Assembly (NCBI GenBank): GCA_937877295.1
Contig: CALFIV010000021.1
Location: forward strand, 1-8,156
DNA: 8,156 nt
Reading direction: 5' to 3'
Source: an uncultured Clostridia bacterium
GTDB lineage: Bacteria > Bacillota_A > Clostridia > Christensenellales > CAG-138
In this document: positions 1 to 6,635 of the stretch, piece by piece
Layout of the letters: each line of letters opens with the position of its first letter
Numbering within the stretch: the stretch's first letter is position 1
The notes under the pieces: generated by a model
The model's database searches: none
What the model was told of the DNA's origin: nothing
Seen by the model: the letters and a program-made list of their open reading frames with translations, nothing else
Made by a program: the position numbers and the translations under genes

Positions 1-266
1 ATTTTGTCGTGGTGACCAGCGACAACCCGCGCACCGAAAACCCGGACGAGATCGTCCGCGCCGTCGAGCTCGGCGTGCAGAAGAGCGGAACGCCGTACGT
101 CTCAATCGTCAGCCGGAAAGAGGCGATCGCCTATGCGCTGTCGATCCTCGAGCCGGACGACATCCTCGTCATCGCGGGCAAGGGCCACGAGAACTATCAG
201 GAAATCAACGGCGTCAAGCATCATTTCGACGATCGTGAGATTGTGGAAGAGCTTTTGAAGGGCTGA
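1..266 (+). CDS. murE: MurE, UDP-MurNAc-tripeptide synthetase (C-terminal part)
   Basis: This is the last 88 codons of MurE; the reading frame is open to the left edge from base 3. MurE is the cytoplasmic ATP-dependent ligase that adds the third amino acid to UDP-MurNAc-L-Ala-D-Glu. The fragment is the C-terminal Mur ligase domain. It opens with VTSDNPR, the motif that in known enzymes binds the third residue; the DNPR form goes with meso-diaminopimelate rather than L-lysine. It then has the typical IAGKGHENYQ stretch and ends in HHFDDREIVEELLKG, as MurE proteins normally do. The stop is followed after two bases by mraY, so the genes are surely cotranscribed. The DAP assignment comes from one motif. 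The N-terminal and ATP-binding domains are outside the window, so the upstream half cannot be judged. Confidence 0.95.
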   Translation, partial: FVVVTSDNPRTENPDEIVRAVELGVQKSGTPYVSIVSRKEAIAYALSILEPDDILVIAGKGHENYQEINGVKHHFDDREIVEELLKG

Positions 267-268
267 GT

Positions 269-1300
269 ATGGATACCATTGTTGCAAACTCGCTTCTGGC
301 GCTGATCACGGCGTTCGGAGCGGCGGCGCTTTTAGGTCCGCTTCTGATCCCCGTGCTGCACCGGCTCAAGTTCGGGCAGAACGTGCGCGACGACGGACCG
401 AAAACGCATCTCAAAAAGCAGAACACGCCCACGATGGGCGGCGTCATCATCCTGCTTGCGATGCTGCTTGCGACGCTGATCTTTGCGCATAAGAGCTATT
501 CGCTCGCAATCGTCGCGCTTTTGATGGCGGTACTGTTCGGGCTGATCGGGTTCTTGGACGACTTCATCAAGATCATGAAGAAGCGTTCGCTGGGGCTTCG
601 GGCATGGCAGAAGATCGCGGCACAGTTTGTGCTGGCGCTGATCTTTGCGCTGATTCTGTATTTCCACCCGCTGGTGGGCGGCACGATCTGGCTGGATATG
701 GCCGATCTCGGCGTATTCTACATCCCGTTCGCCATGTTCGTCATCATCGGCACGGTCAATTCGGTCAATCTGATCGACGGACTGGACGGTCTCGCGAGCT
801 CGGTCACCTCGATCTATTCGCTCGGCGTCGGGGCAATGCTGATCCTCGGCGTGCTGTCCCAAAGCACCGCGTCGCTCGACGCGGAAGCCGCGCTGGCTGC
901 TTCGGCGCTGAACGGCGGTCTGTCGGGCATGTCGGTGTTCGCGTTTGCAACGGCAGGCGCATGCCTCGGATTTCTGATCCACAACACGTATCCCGCCAAG
1001 GTCTTTATGGGCGATCTCGGCGCGTTCACGCTCGGCGGCGCGGTCGCGGGCATGGCTCTTCTCACCCGCACGTCGCTGCTGCTGCCGCTGATGGGGGTCA
1101 TGTACGTCGCGTCGTCGGTGTCGGTCATTTTGCAGGTCGGCTCGTATAAGCTGCGCAAAAAGCGAATCTTTCGCATGGCGCCGCTGCACCACCACTTCGA
1201 GCTCGGCGGTACGCCCGAAACGCGGATCGTTTCGATGTACAGCGTCATCACCGCGATTGCATCCGCGGGTGCGCTTTTGATTTTCTGGTTCTGTAAGTGA
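269..1300 (+). CDS. mraY: MraY, phospho-MurNAc-pentapeptide transferase
   Basis: MraY is the membrane enzyme that transfers phospho-MurNAc-pentapeptide from UDP to undecaprenyl phosphate, making lipid I. The 343-residue product is close to family length and strongly hydrophobic, with many membrane segments. Family motifs appear in order: TPTMGG at residues 53-58, the Asp pair in GFLDDF (97-98), NSVNLIDGLDGLA at 164-176, PAKVFMGD at 242-249 with the catalytic-type Asp249, and the HHH of PLHHHFEL at 307-309. The ATG is preceded by GAAGGG (257-262) at a 6-nt spacing, overlapping the murE end. Two oddities: the motif usually read as MGDTGS is MGDLGA here, and residues about 196-220 form an Ala/Ser-rich stretch that looks longer than the usual loop between membrane segments. 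murF, which normally sits just upstream, is absent. Identity is secure. Confidence 0.97.
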   Translation: MDTIVANSLLALITAFGAAALLGPLLIPVLHRLKFGQNVRDDGPKTHLKKQNTPTMGGVIILLAMLLATLIFAHKSYSLAIVALLMAVLFGLIGFLDDFIKIMKKRSLGLRAWQKIAAQFVLALIFALILYFHPLVGGTIWLDMADLGVFYIPFAMFVIIGTVNSVNLIDGLDGLASSVTSIYSLGVGAMLILGVLSQSTASLDAEAALAASALNGGLSGMSVFAFATAGACLGFLIHNTYPAKVFMGDLGAFTLGGAVAGMALLTRTSLLLPLMGVMYVASSVSVILQVGSYKLRKKRIFRMAPLHHHFELGGTPETRIVSMYSVITAIASAGALLIFWFCK

Positions 1301-1316
1301 GTAAGGGGGATTTTTT

Positions 1317-2666
1317 ATGGCAAAGCAAAAAACAGCGTTGATCGTCGGCATGGCAAAGAGCGGCATCGCCGCGGCGCGTCTCTTGTATCAGGACAACTAC
1401 CGCATCATTGTCAACGACATGAAGCCCGAGATCAAGGGCTTGTTCGATCAGCTTTCGGGCATTGCGTACGAGGTCAAGCTCGGTGCGAATCCGATGGACC
1501 TTCTGGACGGCGTCGATCTTCTGATCCCGAGTCCGATCATTCCGATGACGCGCAACTTCATCGTCGAGGCAAAGCGCCGCGGCATCGAGGTCATCTCCGA
1601 GATCGAGCTCGGCTACCGCTACAGCAAAGCGGACTTCGTGTGCATCACCGGCACCAACGGCAAAACGACCTGCACGGCATTGACCGGCGAGCTCTTCAAG
1701 GCGGCGGGACGCAAAACCTTCGTGCTCGGCAACATCGGTGTGGCGATCTCCGCGCATGCGCTGGAAACGCAGCCGGGCGACGTCGTGGTCGCGGAGACCG
1801 CGGCGCTGCAGCTTGAGGGCAATGTGCGCTTCCACGCAAAGGCGGCGGGCGTGTGCAACATCACGCCGGATCATCTTGACCATTTCGGCACGATGGAAAA
1901 CTACATCGAGGCCAAGGCGAAGATCCTTGACAATCAGACGGCGGACGACTATGCTGTGCTGAACTGGGACGACGACACGGTGCGCGGCTTTGCGTCGAGA
2001 ACGCCGGCGCATGTGCTGTATTTCTCGCGCAAGTGCGAGGTAACCGAGGGCATGTTCGTACGCGAAGGCATGCTGGTATATCGCATGAACGGCGAAGAAA
2101 AGACACTGATGAGAGCCGACGAGATCCGCATCCCCGGCGGCCACAACCTCGAAAACGCCATGCTCTGCGCGCTTTTAGCGCTCTCGCAGGGCATCGCGCC
2201 GGAGACGATCGTCGAGGTCCTGAAAACCTTCGCAGGCGTCGAGCACCGCATCGAGTATGTTTGCACGCGAAGCGGCGTCGATTACATCAACGACAGCAAG
2301 GGCACGAATCCGGCGTCCACGGTCCGCGCGATCGAGGCGATGAAAAAGCCGACGGTGCTGCTGCTCGGCGGCTACGACAAGCACATCGGCTTCGATGAGC
2401 TGTTCGACGCGTTCACGCCGATCGTCAAGGCCTGCGTCGTGCTCGGCGACACGAAGAGCCAGATTCTCAACTGCGCAAAGGCGCACGGTTATCTTGATCT
2501 CTGCACCACTGCGGACACATTTGAGGATGCGGTCAACAAGGCGCGTGCGCTTGCCGCGCCGGGCGACTGTGTGCTTTTAAGCCCTGCCTGCGCAAGCTGG
2601 GATATGTTTGACAACTATGAGACGCGAGGCCGGGTCTTTAAGGAGATCGCGCGCGCATACGAATAA
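1317..2666 (+). CDS. murD: MurD, UDP-MurNAc-L-alanine:D-glutamate ligase
   Basis: MurD is the cytoplasmic ligase that adds D-glutamate to UDP-MurNAc-L-alanine using ATP. The 449-residue length is normal. The N-terminal Rossmann-like domain starts with VGMAKSGIAAARLL (10-23). The central ATPase domain has the P-loop TGTNGKTT (111-118), TPDHLDHFGTMENYIEAK (183-200) ending in Lys200, the residue carbamylated in the family, and GGHNLENA (274-281). The C-terminal domain has EHRIEYV, DSKGTNPAST (326-335), LLGGYDK and LLSPACASWDMFDNYETRG (420-438), which is diagnostic of MurD among Mur ligases. The ATG follows AAGGGGG (1303-1309) at a 7-nt spacing. It lies 16 bp after mraY and 12 bp before ftsW, so one operon is likely. 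The usual SSFQLE element reads TAALQLE (161-167), an unusual change; otherwise the enzyme looks intact. Confidence 0.97.
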   Translation: MAKQKTALIVGMAKSGIAAARLLYQDNYRIIVNDMKPEIKGLFDQLSGIAYEVKLGANPMDLLDGVDLLIPSPIIPMTRNFIVEAKRRGIEVISEIELGYRYSKADFVCITGTNGKTTCTALTGELFKAAGRKTFVLGNIGVAISAHALETQPGDVVVAETAALQLEGNVRFHAKAAGVCNITPDHLDHFGTMENYIEAKAKILDNQTADDYAVLNWDDDTVRGFASRTPAHVLYFSRKCEVTEGMFVREGMLVYRMNGEEKTLMRADEIRIPGGHNLENAMLCALLALSQGIAPETIVEVLKTFAGVEHRIEYVCTRSGVDYINDSKGTNPASTVRAIEAMKKPTVLLLGGYDKHIGFDELFDAFTPIVKACVVLGDTKSQILNCAKAHGYLDLCTTADTFEDAVNKARALAAPGDCVLLSPACASWDMFDNYETRGRVFKEIARAYE

Positions 2667-2678
2667 ACCGGAGACAAC

Positions 2679-3839
2679 ATGGCGGAACAGAAGGCAAAAA
2701 AAGAATCGATCCTCAAGCGTCTGAAGGACGCGCGTCTGCTGCGCGGCAAGATGGATTTTACCATCCTGTTTGTAATCAGCGCGCTGTGCGCGTTCGGCCT
2801 TGTCATGGTCTTTTCCGCCAGCTACTACTACGCGCAGCACTATTCGGGCGCAAACAACGACAGCTTCTACTATCTCAAGCGTCAGCTTTTGTACCTCGCG
2901 ATCGGGTATCCGGTCATGCTGCTCGTTTCGCTCATCGACTACCGCGTCATCGAAAGGCTGCGTTCGCTGTTTCTGGCGATCTCAATCATCCTGCTGATCG
3001 CGGTTCTGCTGTGGGGACGCGACTTGAACGGCGGCAAACGCTGGCTGGTCATCGCCGGTATCTCGATTCAGCCGTCGGAGCTTGCCAAGTTCGGCCTGAT
3101 GATCTTCATGTGCTCGTACATGTCGCGTCACCGCAATGAGATGAACTCCTTCCGAAACGGCATGCTGCCGATGTTGATCGCAATCGGCGTCATCGCAGGC
3201 CTGGTCATGCTACAGCCGAACATGTCCATGGCGGTTATCATCGGCTTTATCGGTATCGTTCTGTTGTATCTGGGTGGATGCGATATCAAGCAATTATTGA
3301 TCCTCGGCGGATTGGCGATCGTCGCATTCTTCGTGCTGGCGTTCGCGGCGGATTACCGAGTTGACCGATTGACGTCCTTCTCCAATCCCGAGAATGACCC
3401 GCAGGGCACGGGCTATCAGCTTTTGCAGTCGTATTATGCGATCGGCTCGGGCGGCTTGTTCGGCAAGGGGCTCAACAACAGCTATCAGAAGCTTCTGTAC
3501 ATGACCTATGGCGAATCGGACTTCATCTTCGCGATTCTCTGCGAGGAATTCGGGTTCATCGGCGGGCTGATCATCATCGCTATGTACGCGTGGATCGTGT
3601 TCCGCGGCATGGTCGTTTCGATGCGCTGCCGCAATAAGTTCGGAAGCCTGCTGGCCGCCGGTATCTCCATCGTTTTCGGCTTCCAGGTCTTCGTCAACAT
3701 CGGCGTCGTCACGGGACTGCTGCCCACGACGGGGCAGGCGCTCCCGTTCATTTCGGCGGGTGGCACGTCGCTGTTGGTCTTCCTTGCCGCAATGGGCCTG
3801 CTGCTGAGCATTTCGCGCGATACGAACCCGTACGGATAA
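2679..3839 (+). CDS. ftsW: FtsW/SpoVE-type SEDS peptidoglycan glycosyltransferase
   Basis: SEDS proteins are polytopic membrane enzymes that polymerise lipid II into glycan with a class B penicillin-binding protein; FtsW does this at the septum. The 386-residue product has a short basic N-terminus (1-25) and about ten hydrophobic segments. Family signatures are NGGKRWL (117-123), QPSELAKFG (131-139), LQPNMS (178-183), the GYQLLQSYYAIGSGGLFGKG stretch (245-264), DFIFA with the catalytic-type Asp281, and LPTTGQALPFISAGGTS (348-364). The ATG is preceded by CCGGAGA (2668-2674) at a 4-nt spacing. The dcw location favours FtsW; SpoVE, the spore-cortex paralogue, and RodA share these motifs and cannot be fully excluded. 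Just before Asp281 the usual PExHT/N-type residues are replaced by TYGES. murG, often the next gene, is missing. Confidence 0.93.
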   Translation: MAEQKAKKESILKRLKDARLLRGKMDFTILFVISALCAFGLVMVFSASYYYAQHYSGANNDSFYYLKRQLLYLAIGYPVMLLVSLIDYRVIERLRSLFLAISIILLIAVLLWGRDLNGGKRWLVIAGISIQPSELAKFGLMIFMCSYMSRHRNEMNSFRNGMLPMLIAIGVIAGLVMLQPNMSMAVIIGFIGIVLLYLGGCDIKQLLILGGLAIVAFFVLAFAADYRVDRLTSFSNPENDPQGTGYQLLQSYYAIGSGGLFGKGLNNSYQKLLYMTYGESDFIFAILCEEFGFIGGLIIIAMYAWIVFRGMVVSMRCRNKFGSLLAAGISIVFGFQVFVNIGVVTGLLPTTGQALPFISAGGTSLLVFLAAMGLLLSISRDTNPYG

Positions 3840-3852
3840 GCACATTCCGAAC

Positions 3853-3886
3853 CCTCCCTGCATAAGATGTGGTATCATGCGGGAGG
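3853..3886 (+). promoter_or_regulatory. Predicted hairpin covering the murA ribosome binding site
   Basis: In the 58-bp gap between ftsW and murA, CCTCCC (3853-3858) can pair with GGGAGG (3881-3886), the Shine-Dalgarno of murA, and GCAT (3860-3863) with ATGC (3877-3880), leaving one bulged T at 3859. Inside, GAT (3866-3868) can pair with ATC (3874-3876), closing a 5-nt loop. That gives about 13 base pairs in total. No T-run follows, so this is not an intrinsic terminator. If formed in mRNA it would hide the ribosome binding site and lower murA translation relative to the upstream genes. The pairing is seen directly; the regulatory role is inferred. Confidence 0.6.
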
Positions 3887-3897
3887 AACCACGGAAT

Positions 3898-5211
3898 ATG
3901 TCGAGACTTCTGGTGCGCGGCGGGGCGAAGCTTTCGGGAACGATCCCCGCGCAGGGATCGAAGAACGCGGCGCTGCCCATCCTTGCGGCGACGCTGCTGG
4001 TGAAAGAACCGATCAGACTTTTGAACTGCCCGCGGCTTCGGGACGTCGGCAATATGCTGCACATTCTCGAATCGCTCGGCTGCACCGTTTTCCGCGAGGG
4101 AAGCGATCTCATTGTGGACAGCGGCACGGCGCACAACCCCGTTCTGCCGACGGCGCTTTCGCGCGAGCTGCGATCGTCGATCTTTCTGCTCGGCTCGGTG
4201 TTGTCGCGGTTTTCACAGGCCGACGCGCCATACCCCGGCGGATGCGAGATCGGTAACCGGCCGATCGATCTGCATCTTTTTGGGCTCAAACGGCTGAACG
4301 CCGAGATCAAGGAGTACGGCGGACGTATCCGGTGCAGCTGTACAAAGCTTGTCGGCGCAGTCGTCGACTTTGAGTATCCGAGCGTCGGCGCGACCGAGAA
4401 CATCATGCTGGCAGCGGCGCGGGCGGAGGGTGAAACGATCATCCGCAACGCGGCCTGCGAGCCGGAGATCGTTGATTTACAGGGCTTTCTCAACGCCTGC
4501 GGCTTCTGCGTGTCCGGCGCGGGCACATCGACGATCCGCATCGAGGGAAGAGCGGAGGGGCATGGCGCAACCTACCGCATCATGCCTGACCGCATTGTAA
4601 CCGGCACATATCTTTTGGGCGCGGCGATGACGCGCGGGGACGTGACCGTCACCGATATGCGCGCCGACGCCGTGGACGCGCTGCTCTACAAGCTGTCCGC
4701 CTGCGGATGCGAGGTTACGCGTTTCGAGCATGCGGTGCGCGTCCGGTCGGACCGCAGACCGGCCTGCATCGACTTTACCGAGACGCGCCCGTACCCGGGA
4801 TTTCCAACCGATCTGCAGCCGCAGCTCTTTGCGGTGCTGTCGACGGCGGAGGGGACTTCGGTGATCGTGGAAAACGTGTTTGAAAACCGTTTCAAGCACG
4901 CGCAGGAATTGAAAAAAATGGGCGCGCAAAACCGCGTCATGGACCGCACGGCAATTCTGACCGGGGTGGAACGGCTGCACGGCGCGACGGTCACGGCGCA
5001 CGATCTCAGAGGCGGCGCGGCGATGGTGCTTGCGGGACTGATCGCAGAGGGCGATACCGTGATCGAGCATGCCGAACGGATTGCGCGCGGATACGAACAA
5101 ATAGACCTTGCGATCGGCGCTTTGGGCGGAACGGTCGCGAGAAAGGAAGAACGGATTGGCAAAGAAGAAAAAACCGTCAGAGCGGGAGCGGAACGGCTTC
5201 CTGTTCGATGA
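3898..5211 (+). CDS. murA: MurA, UDP-GlcNAc 1-carboxyvinyltransferase
   Basis: MurA catalyses the first committed step of peptidoglycan synthesis in the cytoplasm, moving enolpyruvate from PEP to UDP-GlcNAc. The 437-residue product has the EPSP-synthase fold signatures: GSKNAALPI with Lys22 (20-28), PGGCEIGNRPIDLHL (113-127) with Cys116, which corresponds to the PEP-binding, fosfomycin-targeted cysteine, GATENIMLAA (164-173), PTDLQPQ with Asp305, ENRFKHAQELKKMGA (329-343) and DLRGGAAMVLAGL (369-381). I chose ATG 3898 because GGGAGGAA (3881-3888) lies 9 nt upstream; an in-frame ATG at 3877 would put that site inside the gene and add seven unmatched residues. The protein runs about 18 residues past the usual family end, and this charged tail is encoded in the region that overlaps divIB. 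The cysteine predicts fosfomycin sensitivity at target level. Confidence 0.96.
   Translation: MSRLLVRGGAKLSGTIPAQGSKNAALPILAATLLVKEPIRLLNCPRLRDVGNMLHILESLGCTVFREGSDLIVDSGTAHNPVLPTALSRELRSSIFLLGSVLSRFSQADAPYPGGCEIGNRPIDLHLFGLKRLNAEIKEYGGRIRCSCTKLVGAVVDFEYPSVGATENIMLAAARAEGETIIRNAACEPEIVDLQGFLNACGFCVSGAGTSTIRIEGRAEGHGATYRIMPDRIVTGTYLLGAAMTRGDVTVTDMRADAVDALLYKLSACGCEVTRFEHAVRVRSDRRPACIDFTETRPYPGFPTDLQPQLFAVLSTAEGTSVIVENVFENRFKHAQELKKMGAQNRVMDRTAILTGVERLHGATVTAHDLRGGAAMVLAGLIAEGDTVIEHAERIARGYEQIDLAIGALGGTVARKEERIGKEEKTVRAGAERLPVR
5142..5158 (+). promoter_or_regulatory. Ribosome binding site and TTG start of divIB inside murA
   Basis: AAAGGA at 5142-5147 lies 8 nt before TTG at 5156-5158, which opens the divIB frame as MAKKKKPSERER. 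No ATG or GTG in this frame nearby has a comparable site; the first ATG is near 5348, about 60 codons further in and inside the acidic segment. An upstream TTG at 5108 would add 16 residues without a clear Shine-Dalgarno. The site lies within the last 70 bases of murA, so translation of the two genes is probably coupled. The start is inferred, not proven. Confidence 0.65.
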
Positions 5212-6523
5212 GGACGCGGGCGCGGATCAGGAGCAGTTTGAACTGTTCGGGCCTGACGCATCGGACGAGGACGCGCCGATCGAAGACGGGACGCAAACCG
5301 AACAACCGGCGGAAGCGGGATCGGAATTCGATCCCGGCACGGCGGACATGCCCTTGGAAAGCGACGCGGAAGAAGTTCCGCCGTCCGTTTCCAGCGCGTT
5401 TCATTTTGACCGCTACGGACGCCGCATCGACAAGAAAAAGAACCGCTACGGCAAGCGCAAGGACGCACCGAAAGCGACCACGACGGTCGTGGAGCACGAC
5501 ACCGAAGCGAAGCGCGAGTATGACGAAGCGCGTGCGCGCGCCGAGGAGCGCGCCAAAAAACGCGCCAAGGAGGAAGCCAAACAGCGTGCGCTGAAAAAGG
5601 CGGAGAAGGCCAAACAGCGCAGACGCAGCCTTTCCACGGTCGTCTTCGGTCTGCTTGCCGTCGGCCTGCTGCTTGCCATGGTATGGTTTGTCACGCGTCT
5701 TTCGACGATCCGCGTCGCCAACGTGCCGGACGGCTACACCGAGGAGGATATCGTAGCGCTCAGCAAGCTCAAGCGCGGACGCTCCATGCTGTTTCAGAGC
5801 ACCGCGGATGCCGAGCAGGCGATCGAGCGCGATCCGTATCTCGAAGCGACGGCGCAGTATTCGTTCCCGTCCACAGTGCGCATCGCGGTGGCGAAGCGCG
5901 CCGAGGCCGCCTGTGTGCGCTGGGGGCCGCAAAACGAGTATCTGGCGATCATTGACGAAAAGGGCATTGTTCTGAACGACTCGGCCGAAAGCGCCGGCAG
6001 CCTTCTGATCGCGGAAGGCATGAACATATCAAGCGCGGCAAACGGCACGCGGCTCGGTGATTCGACCGATACGCAGGTCGCGGCATTGGTCCGCATCCTC
6101 GGGAAACTCAAGGAGCTGGGACTTTTGAGCCGCACGCCGCGCATCAGCCGCATCGATATGACCGAGCTGATGCAGATCCGCATCTATACGGAGGGCACGT
6201 CCTATACGATCGAGGTCGGCGATCCGACCAACCTCGATACCAAGCTGATGCTGCTGCAAAAGCATTGGGACGCGATCATGCAGCAGGCGGCGGATTATAT
6301 CCGCAGCGGGCACAGCACCGCCACGATCTATTTATATTCGAAGGGCGGCGTCAGCATCTCGCCCTACGAGTCAGGCTATACGTACAGCATGCCGGTCACC
6401 ACGTATATCCCCGACACGCCGCGGCCGGACACGGGACAGAGCAGCAGTCCGGAAGAAACGCCCGAACCCTCCGCGCCGTCGGCCACGCCGATGCCGCATC
6501 AGAACGATCCGTATACCGGATGA
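5156..6523 (+). CDS. ftsQ: DivIB/FtsQ-type cell division protein with POTRA domain
   Basis: Single-pass membrane protein of the divisome; in Firmicutes DivIB works with FtsL and DivIC to regulate septal peptidoglycan synthesis. From the TTG start the product is 455 residues, long for the family. Order: an acidic cytoplasmic region (about 15-75), a basic stretch (85-105), a highly charged Ala/Glu/Lys/Arg segment likely to be one long helix (118-157), one membrane segment (about 159-180), a POTRA-like region starting STIRVANVPDGYTEEDIV (183-200) with DPYLEATAQYSFPSTVRIAV (226-245), a beta-type region to about 395 including YLAIIDEKGIVL (262-273), and a Pro/Ser/Thr-rich extracellular tail (419-455). 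It overlaps murA by 56 nt and is followed by a terminator. Sequence matches to the family are weak outside the POTRA and beta regions; architecture and dcw location carry the call. Confidence 0.85.
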   Translation: MAKKKKPSERERNGFLFDEDAGADQEQFELFGPDASDEDAPIEDGTQTEQPAEAGSEFDPGTADMPLESDAEEVPPSVSSAFHFDRYGRRIDKKKNRYGKRKDAPKATTTVVEHDTEAKREYDEARARAEERAKKRAKEEAKQRALKKAEKAKQRRRSLSTVVFGLLAVGLLLAMVWFVTRLSTIRVANVPDGYTEEDIVALSKLKRGRSMLFQSTADAEQAIERDPYLEATAQYSFPSTVRIAVAKRAEAACVRWGPQNEYLAIIDEKGIVLNDSAESAGSLLIAEGMNISSAANGTRLGDSTDTQVAALVRILGKLKELGLLSRTPRISRIDMTELMQIRIYTEGTSYTIEVGDPTNLDTKLMLLQKHWDAIMQQAADYIRSGHSTATIYLYSKGGVSISPYESGYTYSMPVTTYIPDTPRPDTGQSSSPEETPEPSAPSATPMPHQNDPYTG

Positions 6524-6577
6524 AGCGCTTCGCGATTCGGCAGCCGTTTTCACAGATCCGTTCGATACGATTGTTAC

Positions 6578-6601
6578 AGCCCGCCTTGCGCGGGCTTTTT
6601 T
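6578..6601 (+). terminator. Intrinsic terminator after the dcw operon
   Basis: AGCCCGC (6578-6584) pairs perfectly with GCGGGCT (6590-6596) around the 5-nt loop CTTGC, and a run of six T follows from 6596 to 6601. This is a textbook Rho-independent terminator 54 bp after the divIB stop. It separates the division cluster from the citrate lyase genes. Confidence 0.92.
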
Positions 6602-6624
6602 ATCGGGATTCCGGATAAAAAAGC
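6594..6624. repeat. AT-rich inverted repeat overlapping the terminator
   Basis: GCTTTTTTATC (6594-6604) and GATAAAAAAGC (6614-6624) form a perfect 11-bp inverted repeat with a 9-nt spacer. Its left arm shares the last three stem bases and the T-run of the dcw terminator, so in RNA the two hairpins exclude each other. In the opposite direction it would give a short stem flanked by A and T runs. It may simply make the boundary block transcription both ways; no role is proven. Confidence 0.6.
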
Positions 6625-6635
6625 GAAATTGGGGG

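Noticed and set aside
332..1366. Long open frame on the - strand (about 344 codons) opposite mraY
   Set aside because: Its translation is rich in Arg, His, Gln and Asp with no recognisable domain, and it mirrors the G+C-rich codon pattern of mraY, which is certain.
3853..3886. Intrinsic terminator between ftsW and murA
   Set aside because: The hairpin is not followed by a T-run; its right arm is the murA Shine-Dalgarno.
3877..3897. Upstream ATG start for murA
   Set aside because: The Shine-Dalgarno GGGAGGAA lies downstream of it and fits ATG 3898; the extra residues do not match MurA proteins.
3294..4541. Long open frame on the - strand (about 415 codons) across ftsW and murA
   Set aside because: It crosses two clearly identified genes, has low-complexity charged composition and no motif; it is a product of codon bias.
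6522..6531. Palindrome GAAGCGCTTC at the divIB stop
   Set aside because: Ten bases without loop or neighbouring copies; such short palindromes are expected by chance in G+C-rich DNA.
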